64,000 nucleotides of DNA from an uncultured Bacteroidales bacterium (lineage in GTDB: Bacteria > Bacteroidota > Bacteroidia > Bacteroidales > UBA932). The stretch lies in NCBI GenBank assembly GCA_934725015.1, contig CAKVAS010000003.1, positions 124,001-188,000 on the forward strand. The letters are read 5' to 3'. This document shows positions 14,816-24,300 of this stretch, one piece after another; the first letter of the stretch is position 1; the number at the start of each line of letters is the position of its first letter. The notes under the pieces are model-generated. The model worked only from the letters and a program-made list of their open reading frames with translations. It was not told the origin of the DNA and did not search any database. The translations under genes were made by a program, and so were the position numbers.

Positions 14816-15797
14816 AGTTCGCGTTGTCTTTCTTCCAGTCAGCTACCGCCGGAACGATGCCGAGTTCGACGATTTCATCGCGCATCTTGCAGAGGTGCTC
14901 GTAGGAAGCGTCGAGGGCAGCCATCTCTTCGGCCGTGCCCTGAGGCATGGTGTAGTGGCAGCCGGTGGCGTCGATGGTCGTCGGCATAGCCATCATCACA
15001 TTCTTGTACTTGCCGCAATTCACATAGGTGCCGGCAGGGAGGGTGAACTTGTCGCCGCCCATCGCAGCCTCAATCATCTTGACAGCGTTGTAGGCAGGGC
15101 TCTGGAATGAAGAACGGCCGCGGAGCTTGATGATTGCGGAACCGCCCTGGATTGTCTCCTGCTTGATTTCAGCCATCCTCTCGGCTGAAAGCCCCATCTC
15201 TGAAAGCGGCTTGCCGTCAATCTTCACCTGGGATGCGAAGACAGCCATCTGCTCGCCGTGGCCGCCGTAGGTGTGCGCTCCTGTGACTGCGCTCTGCGGA
15301 ACGCCGAACTCCTTCGCGAGGTTGCTCTGGAGGCGGGTCGAGTCGAGGGCTGCGAGGGAGGTGAGCTGCTCCGGCTTCAGACCCGAGTGGATGAGAGCCG
15401 TGAGAGCCGTAACGTCAGCCGGGTTGAAGATGACAACGACGTGCTTGACGTCAGGGCAGTACTTCTTGATGTAGTCTCCGAACTGGGCGGCAATCTGGCA
15501 GTTGCCCTTGAGAAGGTCCTCGCGGGTCATGCCCTCCTTACGAGGTGCTCCGCCTGACGAGATGATGTACTTCGCGTCCTTGAACGCCACCTCGGGATCG
15601 ACCGTCCACGTGATGTTCGCGCCCTCGAATCCGCAGTGGTACATTTCCTCAGCCACGCCGTGAACGCCCGGCTCGAAGATGTCATAGAGGCAGATGTTAG
15701 GAGTGAGACCGAGCATGAGCGCCGTCTGCGCCATGTTGGAACCGATCATTCCGCCGGCCCCGACAATTGTAAGTTTCTCGTTTGTCAAATACTTCAT
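14811..15797 (-). CDS. mdh: Malate dehydrogenase
   Basis: The 328-residue protein has the NAD-binding motif TIVGAGGMIGSNMAQTAL, an acidic residue after the second strand (NICLYDIFE) and the active-site region FNPADVTALTAL followed by LDSTRLQSNLAKEFGV. The catalytic histidine is in GAHTYGGHGEQM. It oxidises malate to oxaloacetate, or the reverse in the branched fumarate pathway of anaerobic Bacteroidales. It is monocistronic and faces lepA. Confidence 0.95.
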   Translation of the reverse strand: MKYLTNEKLTIVGAGGMIGSNMAQTALMLGLTPNICLYDIFEPGVHGVAEEMYHCGFEGANITWTVDPEVAFKDAKYIISSGGAPRKEGMTREDLLKGNCQIAAQFGDYIKKYCPDVKHVVVIFNPADVTALTALIHSGLKPEQLTSLAALDSTRLQSNLAKEFGVPQSAVTGAHTYGGHGEQMAVFASQVKIDGKPLSEMGLSAERMAEIKQETIQGGSAIIKLRGRSSFQSPAYNAVKMIEAAMGGDKFTLPAGTYVNCGKYKNVMMAMPTTIDATGCHYTMPQGTAEEMAALDASYEHLCKMRDEIVELGIVPAVADWKKDNANL

Positions 15798-15939
15798 GAT
15801 ACTTAATATTTATGTTTATTTCCTTCCGCACAAACTCCCCGGCTTCCGTCATTCTGTCAGGCGCCTGCCGGATGTCCATTGGAGACGAACCGGGGGCTCA
15901 TATGAGCAAAAGCAGTTCCAACTCCCTGAAATTCGGGCG

Positions 15940-15947
15940 CAAATTTA
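15940..15947 (-). promoter_or_regulatory. -7 element of mdh
   Basis: On the minus strand the sequence reads TAAATTTG, matching TANNTTTG, about 140 bases upstream of the mdh start. No good -33 element is visible, so the call is tentative. Confidence 0.35.
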
Positions 15948-15967
15948 GTAAATAATTAAAAAATAAC

Positions 15968-15975
15968 TATATTTG
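15968..15975 (+). promoter_or_regulatory. -7 element of the structured RNA candidate
   Basis: TATATTTG followed by CAGCC matches the Bacteroidota -7 consensus and precedes the structured stretch that ends in a terminator-like hairpin at 16131. The first transcribed base would be near 15981. Confidence 0.5.
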
Positions 15976-15980
15976 CAGCC

Positions 15981-16131
15981 TAATTATTAACTGAAGCAGA
16001 AACGTGGAACCTCCCAGTCCAATATCAGGAACTCAGAGCATAACGGCGGACAGTCTTTCTGACGACCCGCTGGCGACCGGCTTTCATATAGTGGATTAAG
16101 GCACACCCTCCCCCGACGGAGGGCGGGTTTT
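15981..16131 (+). ncRNA. Structured small RNA candidate, possibly 6S-like
   Basis: This roughly 150-base stretch has a -7 element in front and a GC-rich hairpin with TTTT behind, and no reading frame. Its two ends can pair in steps: GTG with CAC, CCT with AGG, then TCCAaTAT with ATAgTGGA, separated by internal loops. An inner hairpin GCGG...CCGC lies at the top. A long interrupted rod of this size resembles 6S RNA, but I cannot confirm the family by eye. It could also be a 5' leader read through into the phosphopantetheinyl transferase gene, whose start is 46 bases beyond the terminator. Confidence 0.5.
16106..16131 (+). terminator. Terminator of the structured RNA candidate
   Basis: CCCTCC (16106-16111) pairs with GGAGGG (16118-16123) around CCCGAC, followed by CGGG and TTTT. 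The T tract is short, so partial read-through is possible. Confidence 0.55.
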
Positions 16132-16177
16132 GTCGTGTTCTGCACATTGATTTTGTGAAACCAGCTTAAGGGCTTAT

Positions 16178-16822
16178 ATGGCACTATATCTTAAAAAGGA
16201 ACTTGAAAACGGGGCCGAACTTGCGGTCTGGCAGATTACGGAAACAGAAGACGAGCTCAAGGAACTGAGTTCGGTACCTACCGACGAGATGGAGGAAATC
16301 AACCTCTACGGGAGCGAGTCGCAGAGAAAGCAGAAGCTCGCCGTGAGGGCGCTTATAAACGAGCTCTTCGACGAGAAGATGTATCTCGACCACCACGACA
16401 ACGGCAAGCCGTACCTTGAGAACTGCGCCACGAACATAAGCATCACCCACACTGAGAAATATGTCGCCGTCATCATCCACGACGAGGACGACCTCGGGAT
16501 AGACATCGAGTCGCTCGACCGCGATTTCTCCTCGGTGGAGAAGAAGGCTCTGTCGGAAGACGAGATTGACGACCTCGACGATGAGGACAGGAAGAAAAAG
16601 AACGAGCAGCTGGCGATTTACTGGTGCGCGAAGGAGGCCATATTCAAGAGGATGTCACAGAACAGGGTCGATTTCGCGGAGCAGATTGAGGTGGAGAAGT
16701 TCAACCCCAAGGGGGAGGGCGAGCTTGAGGCCACCTTCATCCATAAGGATGGGCATGAGGAGGAGTTTGATCTGGAGTATATGATCTTCGATAGGCATGT
16801 ATTGGTATGGCTGGTAGGCTAA
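16178..16822 (+). CDS. 4'-phosphopantetheinyl transferase superfamily protein
   Basis: The 214-residue protein carries the magnesium-binding motif GIDIE (107-111) and the second motif WCAKEAIFK (149-157), both diagnostic. NISITHTEKYVAV upstream corresponds to the SISH/CoA-binding segment. Such enzymes transfer phosphopantetheine from CoA to acyl or peptidyl carrier proteins. The length and single-domain layout are closer to Sfp-type than to the short AcpS type. An acidic stretch around residues 129-142 is unusual. The last codons and stop (TAA 16820-16822) form part of the outer arm of family-1 copy D. Confidence 0.88.
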   Translation: MALYLKKELENGAELAVWQITETEDELKELSSVPTDEMEEINLYGSESQRKQKLAVRALINELFDEKMYLDHHDNGKPYLENCATNISITHTEKYVAVIIHDEDDLGIDIESLDRDFSSVEKKALSEDEIDDLDDEDRKKKNEQLAIYWCAKEAIFKRMSQNRVDFAEQIEVEKFNPKGEGELEATFIHKDGHEEEFDLEYMIFDRHVLVWLVG

Positions 16823-16935
16823 AGAGACGGCGGCCTGCCGCGTTGGACGTCTTGATGAAATCCTCACAACCATCAGGTTGCTGCGGTTTCATCTTCACCG
16901 TCCGCCTTGCATCCCATCCGTCTCTTCAGCCTACC
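16813..16935 (+). repeat. Family-1 nested hairpin element, copy D
   Basis: The core at 16835-16911 has 5' box CTGCCGCGTTGG, stem GGACG/CGTCC, stem GATGAAA/TTTCATC, centre CCTCACAACC-ATCA-GGTTGCTGC and 3' box CGCCTTGCA. The outer arms 16813-16830 and 16918-16935 pair at 17 of 18 positions. The left arm contains the last codons and the TAA of the upstream gene, and the only mismatch falls inside that stop codon. Confidence 0.85.
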
Positions 16936-16984
16936 TCCAAGCGTCAAGTCTGGCGGCGTTGGCAAGTTCGATGAAATATCTTTC

Positions 16985-18154
16985 TTATTTTACAGTGACG
17001 CCCGCTGCGGGTGAGTACATGTCGGGGAGGTCACCGCAGAAGGCCGTGTCCTGCCTCTTGTACATCTCGATGAATGAGTCCGTCGAGACGTGCCCCGGAA
17101 AGACGGAAAAGTAGTGGTTTCCGGACTCTTCCGGGTCGTATTTGTTCCTCCATGTGACGAGCAGGGAGACTTTCCTTCCGGCCATAGGCGCGGCGATGTT
17201 CGTTATCCAATAGTCCTTGACCTTGAAGCCCTCGACACCCGTCTCCGTGACGCCGCACGGCTTTTTCTTCGCCTGCGAAACTTTCTGCATGACCTTCAGA
17301 TTGTTAAGGAATACGCTGTTGTTTATGCCCTGATAGCAGTCCATGCCGATGAAATCCACCCATTCGTCCCCGGGCCATCTGAAAGTGAAGTCATCCTCGG
17401 TCTTTGCACTGTCCATCTGAGGGGAAATCGCATAGATGAAGCTGTGGACGCCCTTCGTGTCCCTGAGGTACCGCACCGTATAGCGCCAGAGCGAGATGAA
17501 CTCATCTTCCGTCGTGCATGATTTCCCCCACCACGACCATGTCTGCGTGTGCTCGTGGAACGGGCGGAATATGACCGGAATAATCCGGCCGTCCCCGCCT
17601 CGGAGCCCGTTGGCGAACTCCGCGAGATTGTCAAGCCAGCCCCTGAACCTGACATTGGTCTCGGAGCCTTCCTCCAGAATCGCCCTCACGACCTCTGCGG
17701 AACTGTTGTCCCAGGAGTCCCCTCCGGTGAGAGGATTGTTAAGGTGGGCGCAGGCCGTGATGACCATCCCCCGGTCGTAGGCCTGAACGACACACCTGCG
17801 GCGCAGCGCGTTAGACTCGGCGGAGGACTCGCGCCTGTCGTCCATAATCTGCGCGAAGTCAAGGCTATAGACGGCAGGATAGTCACCGCAAACAGCCTTT
17901 GTGTCGGAACCCCCGTCCGTGCCATACCACCTGCGCCCGTACATCAGGTCATCGTGGTGCCCGAACATCCACGCCTTGCCCTGAATCGCCCATAGCTGGG
18001 AATACAGGGATTTCGTTTCCGCCGTCGCGCCCGCATCGGCGAGGCTCAGTTCCACGTCAGCCGCCGGCGCTTCTGAAGGCTGCGGTTCCTTCCCTCCGCA
18101 TCCGGCGGAGAGAAGGGCGGCAGCGCATATTAAAATCAATGCTCTTTTCATCAT
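16985..18154 (-). CDS. GH26 family beta-mannanase, lipoprotein
   Basis: The protein has about 389 residues. The start ATG at 18154 overlaps the upstream stop codon as TAATG, suggesting coupled translation. An ATG three bases later is equally possible. A lipoprotein signal ends at LLSAGC. GH26 hallmarks are the acid/base in IFRPFHEHTQTWSWWG (Glu about 201) and the nucleophile in CGVTETG (Glu about 304). GH26 enzymes are mainly endo-beta-1,4-mannanases. Lipidation suggests the cell surface or periplasm. It closes the six-gene minus-strand PUL operon and would supply mannooligosaccharides for the GH130 and GH2 enzymes. Confidence 0.9.
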   Translation of the reverse strand: MMKRALILICAAALLSAGCGGKEPQPSEAPAADVELSLADAGATAETKSLYSQLWAIQGKAWMFGHHDDLMYGRRWYGTDGGSDTKAVCGDYPAVYSLDFAQIMDDRRESSAESNALRRRCVVQAYDRGMVITACAHLNNPLTGGDSWDNSSAEVVRAILEEGSETNVRFRGWLDNLAEFANGLRGGDGRIIPVIFRPFHEHTQTWSWWGKSCTTEDEFISLWRYTVRYLRDTKGVHSFIYAISPQMDSAKTEDDFTFRWPGDEWVDFIGMDCYQGINNSVFLNNLKVMQKVSQAKKKPCGVTETGVEGFKVKDYWITNIAAPMAGRKVSLLVTWRNKYDPEESGNHYFSVFPGHVSTDSFIEMYKRQDTAFCGDLPDMYSPAAGVTVK

Positions 18155-19767
18155 TATTCCTGTTGTTTCTCGAACACCATCACATAGTTTATAGGGCAAA
18201 CGGCGAGCCTGTCATAATCTGTCCAGAAATAGGCGGAACTGCCCTTGACTCCGCCGCACGGATAGTCGAGCCCGATGCAGCCGGACGGCACATTCAGGCT
18301 TTTCTCCCCATATTTGTGGTCTCCGGAAAGAAGCACAGGCACAGTGTAGGTCACGGCTCCGGACGTGAAGGAGATTGTCATGTCCGCGACGCTGATGCGG
18401 TACTTTGACTCGCCGTGAGGAAGCCAGCCATAGAATCTGCCACAATCGACGTCCTTGGTGCTGTCCTCCTTGTTGAACTTCGCGAGGAAAATGTAGTTCC
18501 AATACTTTCCGTCCGCTCCCGGAGCATAATCTGCGGTCCCTTCAAGAGGATTTTCCTCCGACGGGGTGATGGTGAGGATGTTGTCGCTTTCCGCAGTGAC
18601 GTTGCTGAAGCACCAGCTCTTGTCCGCAGGCTTTATGAATGCCGGAGAATCCGAACCGCCATAGACATTCAGACTCCTGACCTTCCACTTCCCGGCAATG
18701 TCAAGTGTCGGCTCCGGTTCGGGTTCCGGTTCGGCGATGGCCGTGTCGCCCTCGCTGCCTTCAGTCTTGGACCCGTCGGGGATGGACTCAACCTTCTCGA
18801 CAAGGACGAAGAAGGTGCGAGGCTTCTTCGCGAACTTGTCATAGTCGCCGTAGATGTTCGTCCAGTCGTCAGTGCCCTGAAGCTTGAACTGGAAAGCCTC
18901 GGAAGCGAAGTCAAACGTCTTGTCCTTCACGTCATTGCCGTTTGAGCCGGTCTGCCCTATGACGTGCTCGCCCCTTTCAATCATCGAGGCCACCGTGCTC
19001 CTGCCGTTCCGGTCGGTGAAAGTAATGGTGTTCTCGGAATAGTTCCTCAGCCAGCTGCTTTCCCCGAGAGGAATCTGACGATAGAACTTGCGAAGGTCGA
19101 TGTCAGTGCTCCCTTCCTTGTTCATCTTGGCCGCGAATATCCCGTTCCAGTGCTTCCCGTCAGCACCGCCGTAGTGAATGCACTTGCCGCGCACATTTCC
19201 CTCAGCCGTGATTTCCTCGAATGTGAACTCGAGATAGTCGTCATACTCCGCCTGCGGGCCATGGCCGTCCCTTTCGTTCCAGCACCAGCTCTTTGATTCC
19301 GGAGCCAGCATGGCCGCCCCTCCGTAGGTGTTTCCGGTTCCGCCCCATACATAGCTGCCCCTGACCGCATAGCATCCGAGGAGATCTTCAGAGAAGTCGC
19401 TCGCGGAGACGGTATAGATTCGGCACAGGCCGGTCGGAGACTTGACGGTGATTGTCGGAGTCTCCCCCGTAAAATCCATGAAATCACCGGTCTTGACATC
19501 GCATTCGGCATTGTAGCTCGTGATGAGCCTTTCAACCTCGACCCTTGACTTGTCCTCGATGAGGAATGACGCGAGCTGAACCTTCACGACTCCGGTCTCC
19601 GCATCGGTGTCCTCGACTTTGGCAAGCCCGGCCTGCCCCGCGAACTTGATTTCAATGATGTTGTGGTCGTTGTTCCAGTCGCCCCTTTCCACGGCCGCCC
19701 ACGGGTCTTTCCTGCATGATAGAAGCAGTGACGCCGCAAGGCACGCAAACAATATTGTCTTTTTCAT
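18154..19767 (-). CDS. SusE-position surface glycan-binding lipoprotein candidate with internal duplication
   Basis: The 537-residue lipoprotein (signal to LAASLLLSC, lipid Cys 18) follows SusD, the usual place of SusE/SusF-like or SGBP proteins. Two related modules are visible. One spans about residues 160-275, with SWCWNERDG, GADGKHWNGIFAAKMNKE and LGESSWLRNYSENTITFT. The other spans about 385-500, with SWCFSNV, GADGKYWNYIFLAKFNKE and HGESKYRISVADMTISFT. A proline-glutamate linker (EPEPEPEP) precedes the second. The conserved tryptophans and tyrosines could stack on sugar rings. I do not recognise the domain family. Mannan binding is inferred from context only. Confidence 0.65.
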   Translation of the reverse strand: MKKTILFACLAASLLLSCRKDPWAAVERGDWNNDHNIIEIKFAGQAGLAKVEDTDAETGVVKVQLASFLIEDKSRVEVERLITSYNAECDVKTGDFMDFTGETPTITVKSPTGLCRIYTVSASDFSEDLLGCYAVRGSYVWGGTGNTYGGAAMLAPESKSWCWNERDGHGPQAEYDDYLEFTFEEITAEGNVRGKCIHYGGADGKHWNGIFAAKMNKEGSTDIDLRKFYRQIPLGESSWLRNYSENTITFTDRNGRSTVASMIERGEHVIGQTGSNGNDVKDKTFDFASEAFQFKLQGTDDWTNIYGDYDKFAKKPRTFFVLVEKVESIPDGSKTEGSEGDTAIAEPEPEPEPTLDIAGKWKVRSLNVYGGSDSPAFIKPADKSWCFSNVTAESDNILTITPSEENPLEGTADYAPGADGKYWNYIFLAKFNKEDSTKDVDCGRFYGWLPHGESKYRISVADMTISFTSGAVTYTVPVLLSGDHKYGEKSLNVPSGCIGLDYPCGGVKGSSAYFWTDYDRLAVCPINYVMVFEKQQE

Positions 19768-19772
19768 GATGC

Positions 19773-21302
19773 TTATTTGATGTTAGGGTTAAGGTCGGTC
19801 TCAATTGAAGGGATAGGATAGAAAACCATATCCTCTGCCGTAAGTCCCTGCGAGACGGCGGCGCTGATTTTTGTGTGAAGCAGATTCCAGCGGCGGAGGT
19901 CGTAGCTGATGTTACCCTCGAACGCGAGTTCAGCAAGGCGCTCCTGAAGCACCGCCTGTCTGAAAAGCTCCGTCGAGAGTCCCGGCGTGAGTTCTCCGAG
20001 TCCGGCCCTTGTACGGATGCGGTTCACGAGAGAATACGACTCGGGCGTCGGGCCGACGGCCTCGGCATACACAAGCGCGATGTCGGAGAAACGGAGCAGA
20101 TACGGCCTGGTCGACGTCTTGTCCCCCACGAATGACGGGTCTATGAACTTGCGGCAGAAAGGATAGGCGAGCTTTCCGGTTCCGTCGCTCTTGTACTCGG
20201 CGATGACCTCTCCGTCCTTGTTATAGACCTCGCTCACGATGAGCTCGTCATGGCGCCTGTCCCCGCTTTCAAAAGAGTCGTAAAACGCCTTTGTCGTCCG
20301 GTATTCGCTCCACCCGTCGTGCGTCGGGGAAAGGCTTCCGTCCTCATTCCTGAGATATATCGTGCCGCCGGCGACATAAGGGATGTACATCTTCGAAATT
20401 TTGGAATACTGTCCCTCGCTCGCTCCGGTGCGGTCCATGGACATTATGAATATGTGCTCCGGGCCGTCGGGCTTTTCCACGTCATAGATGGATTCCAGAT
20501 TGTCGGAAAAGCCGTAGGTCGTCTGCTCCGGATTGAGGACGACTTTCGCCGCATATTCCGCCGCCTTGGCGTAGTACTCCTCCGGGTCGAAACTCATGTC
20601 ACGGTACTCCGGAACTCCGTTGGACTTTGCGGATGCGAGGTGGAGGTAGCTCTTGGCGAGCATTCCCTGAGCCGCAGCGAGGTCGGCGCGTCCGGTCTGC
20701 GGAGACTCGTAGTAGCCGAGCAGCGAGCAGGCCGTCTCGAAGTCCTTGATGATTCTGTCCCACATCTCGTCCAGCGACGCGGCAAGAGCCGCCTGCGTGT
20801 CGCCGAGCGTTTCGACGACATCCGTGTGAATCGGAACCCGCCCGAAGTTGCGGGCGAGGTTGAAATAGGAATATCCCCTCATGAAATAGGCCTCGCCGAC
20901 ATATCTGTCGCGGAAAGACTCGTCTATCTTCATCTTGGGGACATTCTTTATGACGGCATTGGCACGGTTTACGGTGATGTAGGAATATTTGAAATAGTTG
21001 CCCAACGTCGTGTTGCTCCTGAAATTGTTGAGCCTCCATGCGTCAAGGTCCTGCGTTGCCGGGGTGGCGTCGCTCTTGGGTTCAAGCTCATCGCAGTTCA
21101 TGCCCCCGAGCATAACGATTGCGCGGGAGTATTCTATGTAGTTTATCGCGTCGTATATGTACAGGACAGACGCTTCCGCATCGGCTTCCGTCGAGGGGAA
21201 ATTATTCTCGGAGTAAAACCCGTACGGAGCCTCCTCAAGCGAGCAGGCCGACACGAGCGCCGAGGCGGCGATGGCAAGTGATATGCTGTTGATTCTTTTC
21301 AT
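19773..21302 (-). CDS. susD: SusD/RagB family nutrient-binding lipoprotein
   Basis: The 509-residue protein has a lipoprotein signal (LVSAC, Cys about 20) and the SusD layout. Helical TPR-like pairs include a segment beginning YFKYSYITVNRANAVIKNVP, then YVGEAYFMRGYSYFNLARNF. The C-terminal part has LLRFSDIALVYAEAV and LQERLAELAFEGNISYDLRR. It sits on the outer membrane as a lid over the SusC channel and binds the oligosaccharide. It starts 21 bases after susC. Confidence 0.95.
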   Translation of the reverse strand: MKRINSISLAIAASALVSACSLEEAPYGFYSENNFPSTEADAEASVLYIYDAINYIEYSRAIVMLGGMNCDELEPKSDATPATQDLDAWRLNNFRSNTTLGNYFKYSYITVNRANAVIKNVPKMKIDESFRDRYVGEAYFMRGYSYFNLARNFGRVPIHTDVVETLGDTQAALAASLDEMWDRIIKDFETACSLLGYYESPQTGRADLAAAQGMLAKSYLHLASAKSNGVPEYRDMSFDPEEYYAKAAEYAAKVVLNPEQTTYGFSDNLESIYDVEKPDGPEHIFIMSMDRTGASEGQYSKISKMYIPYVAGGTIYLRNEDGSLSPTHDGWSEYRTTKAFYDSFESGDRRHDELIVSEVYNKDGEVIAEYKSDGTGKLAYPFCRKFIDPSFVGDKTSTRPYLLRFSDIALVYAEAVGPTPESYSLVNRIRTRAGLGELTPGLSTELFRQAVLQERLAELAFEGNISYDLRRWNLLHTKISAAVSQGLTAEDMVFYPIPSIETDLNPNIK

Positions 21303-21323
21303 TTGAAATTCCTCCTTTAGAAT

Positions 21324-24300
21324 TTAGAACTTGATGTCAATTCCGAATGTCCATTTTCTCAGGCGCGGATACCCTCCGGTGTAAAGACCGTTCATCCCGA
21401 CCTCGGGGTCATAGCCGCTGAACTTCGTGAATGTGTAGAGATTGTTCACATTGACGGAGAGACGTATGCTGTCGAGCCACCTGACCTTGCTGAACGGGAT
21501 GGTGTAGCCGAGGGACACATTCTGTATCCTCACGAACGAGCCGTCCTCAATCCACCAGTCGGAGAATTTCGTCTGGCGGCTTGCATTCAGACGCGGATAG
21601 CTGTTCGTCGGGTTATCCTTCGTCCACCTCATCGGCATATTGCTCGGCTGATTGAAGCGCTGCGTGTTGACGACGTCGTTTCCGAAGACTCCGTTGAAAA
21701 ATATGTTGAAATCCAGATTCTTCCAAGCGACGTCGATGTTCAGCGACCCCGTCCAGTCCGGATTCGGGTCACCGATTATGCAGCGGTCGTTCTCATCCAC
21801 TGTTTCCATCCCGTCGGCATTGTATATGTCCATATACTTGAACTCTCCCGGCTCGGCGTCGCTCCCGGTAAGACCTGCGGCGAGGCCTTCCTCAAGGGAC
21901 TGGACGATTCCGTCGGTCCGGTAGCCATAGAACACGAACATCGGCTGACCCACGGCGAGAATGTTGGTGTAGGCGCGGAACTGCTCAAGCTGGTTGCCCG
22001 ACCATTCATATTCCATTCCCGTGCGTTCGTCCTTCACGAGTCCGGAAGTGACGGAATTTCCGAGGCTTATAACCTTATTCCGGTTCACAGAAGCCACGGC
22101 CGTCGCACCGACCTTCCAGTCCCTGTTGGAGAATATGATTCCGTCGAGGGTCATCTCCACGCCTCGGTTCCGGATGGTTCCGTCGTTCACCCACATCTTG
22201 TCATATCCCGACGAAGGGGCGATGTTGCGCTCACGCAGGAGGTCGTAGGTGAGCTTGTCGTACCAGTCGAAAGTGAAGTTGAGCCTGTTGTCAAAGAGCG
22301 ATATGTCGAATCCCAAATCCACCTGCGACGTCGACTCCCATTTGAGGTCCTTGTTCGCGATTCCACTCCAGACCGCATATATTCCGTCCTGCCCGGTGTA
22401 GCCAGACTGATAGCCCGGGCCTATGGCGGTCTGCCATGAGCCGTTGTAGAAGTATTTGTGCTGGCCGTAGCGGCTGAGGGTCTGGTAGGCGGAGATGCCC
22501 TGATTTCCGGAGATTCCGTATGACGCCCTGACTTTCAGATGGTTGATGACCTTCTGATCCTTCATCCACGACTCGTTGTGAATGTTCCAGCCAACGGCAC
22601 CGGAAGGAAACATCGCCCACTTGTTGCCGGAGCCGAACTTCGACGAGCCGTCGGCGCGTCCCGTGAGGGTGAAGAGGTAGCGGTTGTCATAGACATAGTT
22701 GATTCTGGCGAGACCGGACACGAGCCGGCTGCCGTATTTCCCGTTGCTGATGCGATATTTTTCGGAATCTCCGGCCGCAAGATTCTCGTTTCCGAGAGCC
22801 TCGTTCACGAACCCGACGGCGGCAAGCGAGGAAGAGCGCGAAACATAGCTCTCGTACGAATAGCCGCCCATCACGGTGAGGTGATGCCTGTTCGCGAACG
22901 TCTTGTCGAATGTGGCATAGACGTCGGCGACGATGTTGTCGTCTTTCCAGTTGTCGATGCTTCCGTACCCGTTGTTGTAGGCGCCGGTCTCGGTATAGAC
23001 CTTAGGATAGTATTTGTCGGTTATGCTTTCCCCGTGCTTGTAGTTGAACTGTCCGCTGAGCTTCAGACAAGGGATGATGTCCCAGTCAAGGCCTGCGAAA
23101 GCGATGATGTCGGTCCCTTCGCCCGTGATTTTCTGAAGGTTTGTGATTGCGAGCGGATGGTAGTAGTCGGTCGAACTGTAGGTCCAGTAGGAACCGTCGT
23201 CGTTATAGACGGGAAAAATGGGATTCCTGTTGTAGGAGAGGTAGCCGTTGTTGTGCCGGCGGCTGTGGCTTATGTTGGCGTTGGCCTTTACGATGAGATT
23301 GTCATAGACCTTGTGCTCAACGCCGAAGCGTCCGCCGAACTTGTCGTAATTGTCCTTGATGTACATTCCGTTGTCAAGGAAATAGTTCGCGCCGGCGGTG
23401 AAACTGGTCCTGTCATTGGAACTCCGGATCTGAACGGTCGTGTTGTTCGAGACCGGCGCCTTTCTGAACACGATGTCATCCCATCTCGTGTTTGTGGTCC
23501 AGGTGGTCTGAAGCTCGTCGATTGACGGGTAATAGACTCCGTTCGCATTGACGGTTCCCGTGTACTGCGGCACGAGCCCGGCGTTTGTGTAGGACTCGTT
23601 GGAAAGTATGGCCATCAGCACCGGGTCCCTCCAGAGATTGAGTTCCGAGGAGAACTCGGAGATGCTCGTCTGCTGGCGGATCACTATCTCCGTCTTGGTC
23701 TTTCCGGCCTTGTTCGTGGTGATGAGTATCACTCCGTTGGCTCCACGCGAGCCATAGATTGCGGAGGCCGACGCATCCTTGAGCACCTCCATCGAGACGA
23801 TGTCCTGAGGATTAATCTGGCTGAGTTCACCGGCATCCCCGTACGGGAAGCCGTCGATTACAAGGAGAGGCGCGTTGGAGCCGTTGATTGACGAGTTGCC
23901 CCGGATGCGGACGACGGATGCCGCGCCGGGATCCTGCGAGGCATTGATGACCTGCACGCCGGCGATGCGGCCCTGCATCAGGCTTTCCACGCTGTTTGCC
24001 GGAGTCACCAGAAGCTTTTCCGGGTCGATGGACGAGACGGAGCCGGTGAGGTCGCTCTTCTTCATCTTTCCGTAGCCGATGACCACGGTCTCGTCGAGGA
24101 GCGAATTTTCTTCGGTCAGGACTATGTCAATCACGCTGCGCGAAGCCACGTTGACTTTCTGCTCGACATACCCGAGGCAGTTCACGGTGAGGACGGCATC
24201 CTTGCCCACTCCGTTCAGGAACCAGGCGCCTTTTTCGTCGGTCGTGGTCCAGTTGCTCTGTCCGGCGATGACGGAAGCTCCGACAACCGGCTCTCCGGCA

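Noticed and set aside
16813..16935. Family-1 element as an ordinary rho-independent terminator
   Set aside because: No T tract follows the outer stem, the structure is over 100 bases long with conserved loops, and separate terminator hairpins exist next to copies A, B and C.
22539..23525. A 328-codon plus-strand frame opposite susC
   Set aside because: It has a biased valine/aspartate composition with no start context, and the minus-strand SusC is unmistakable.
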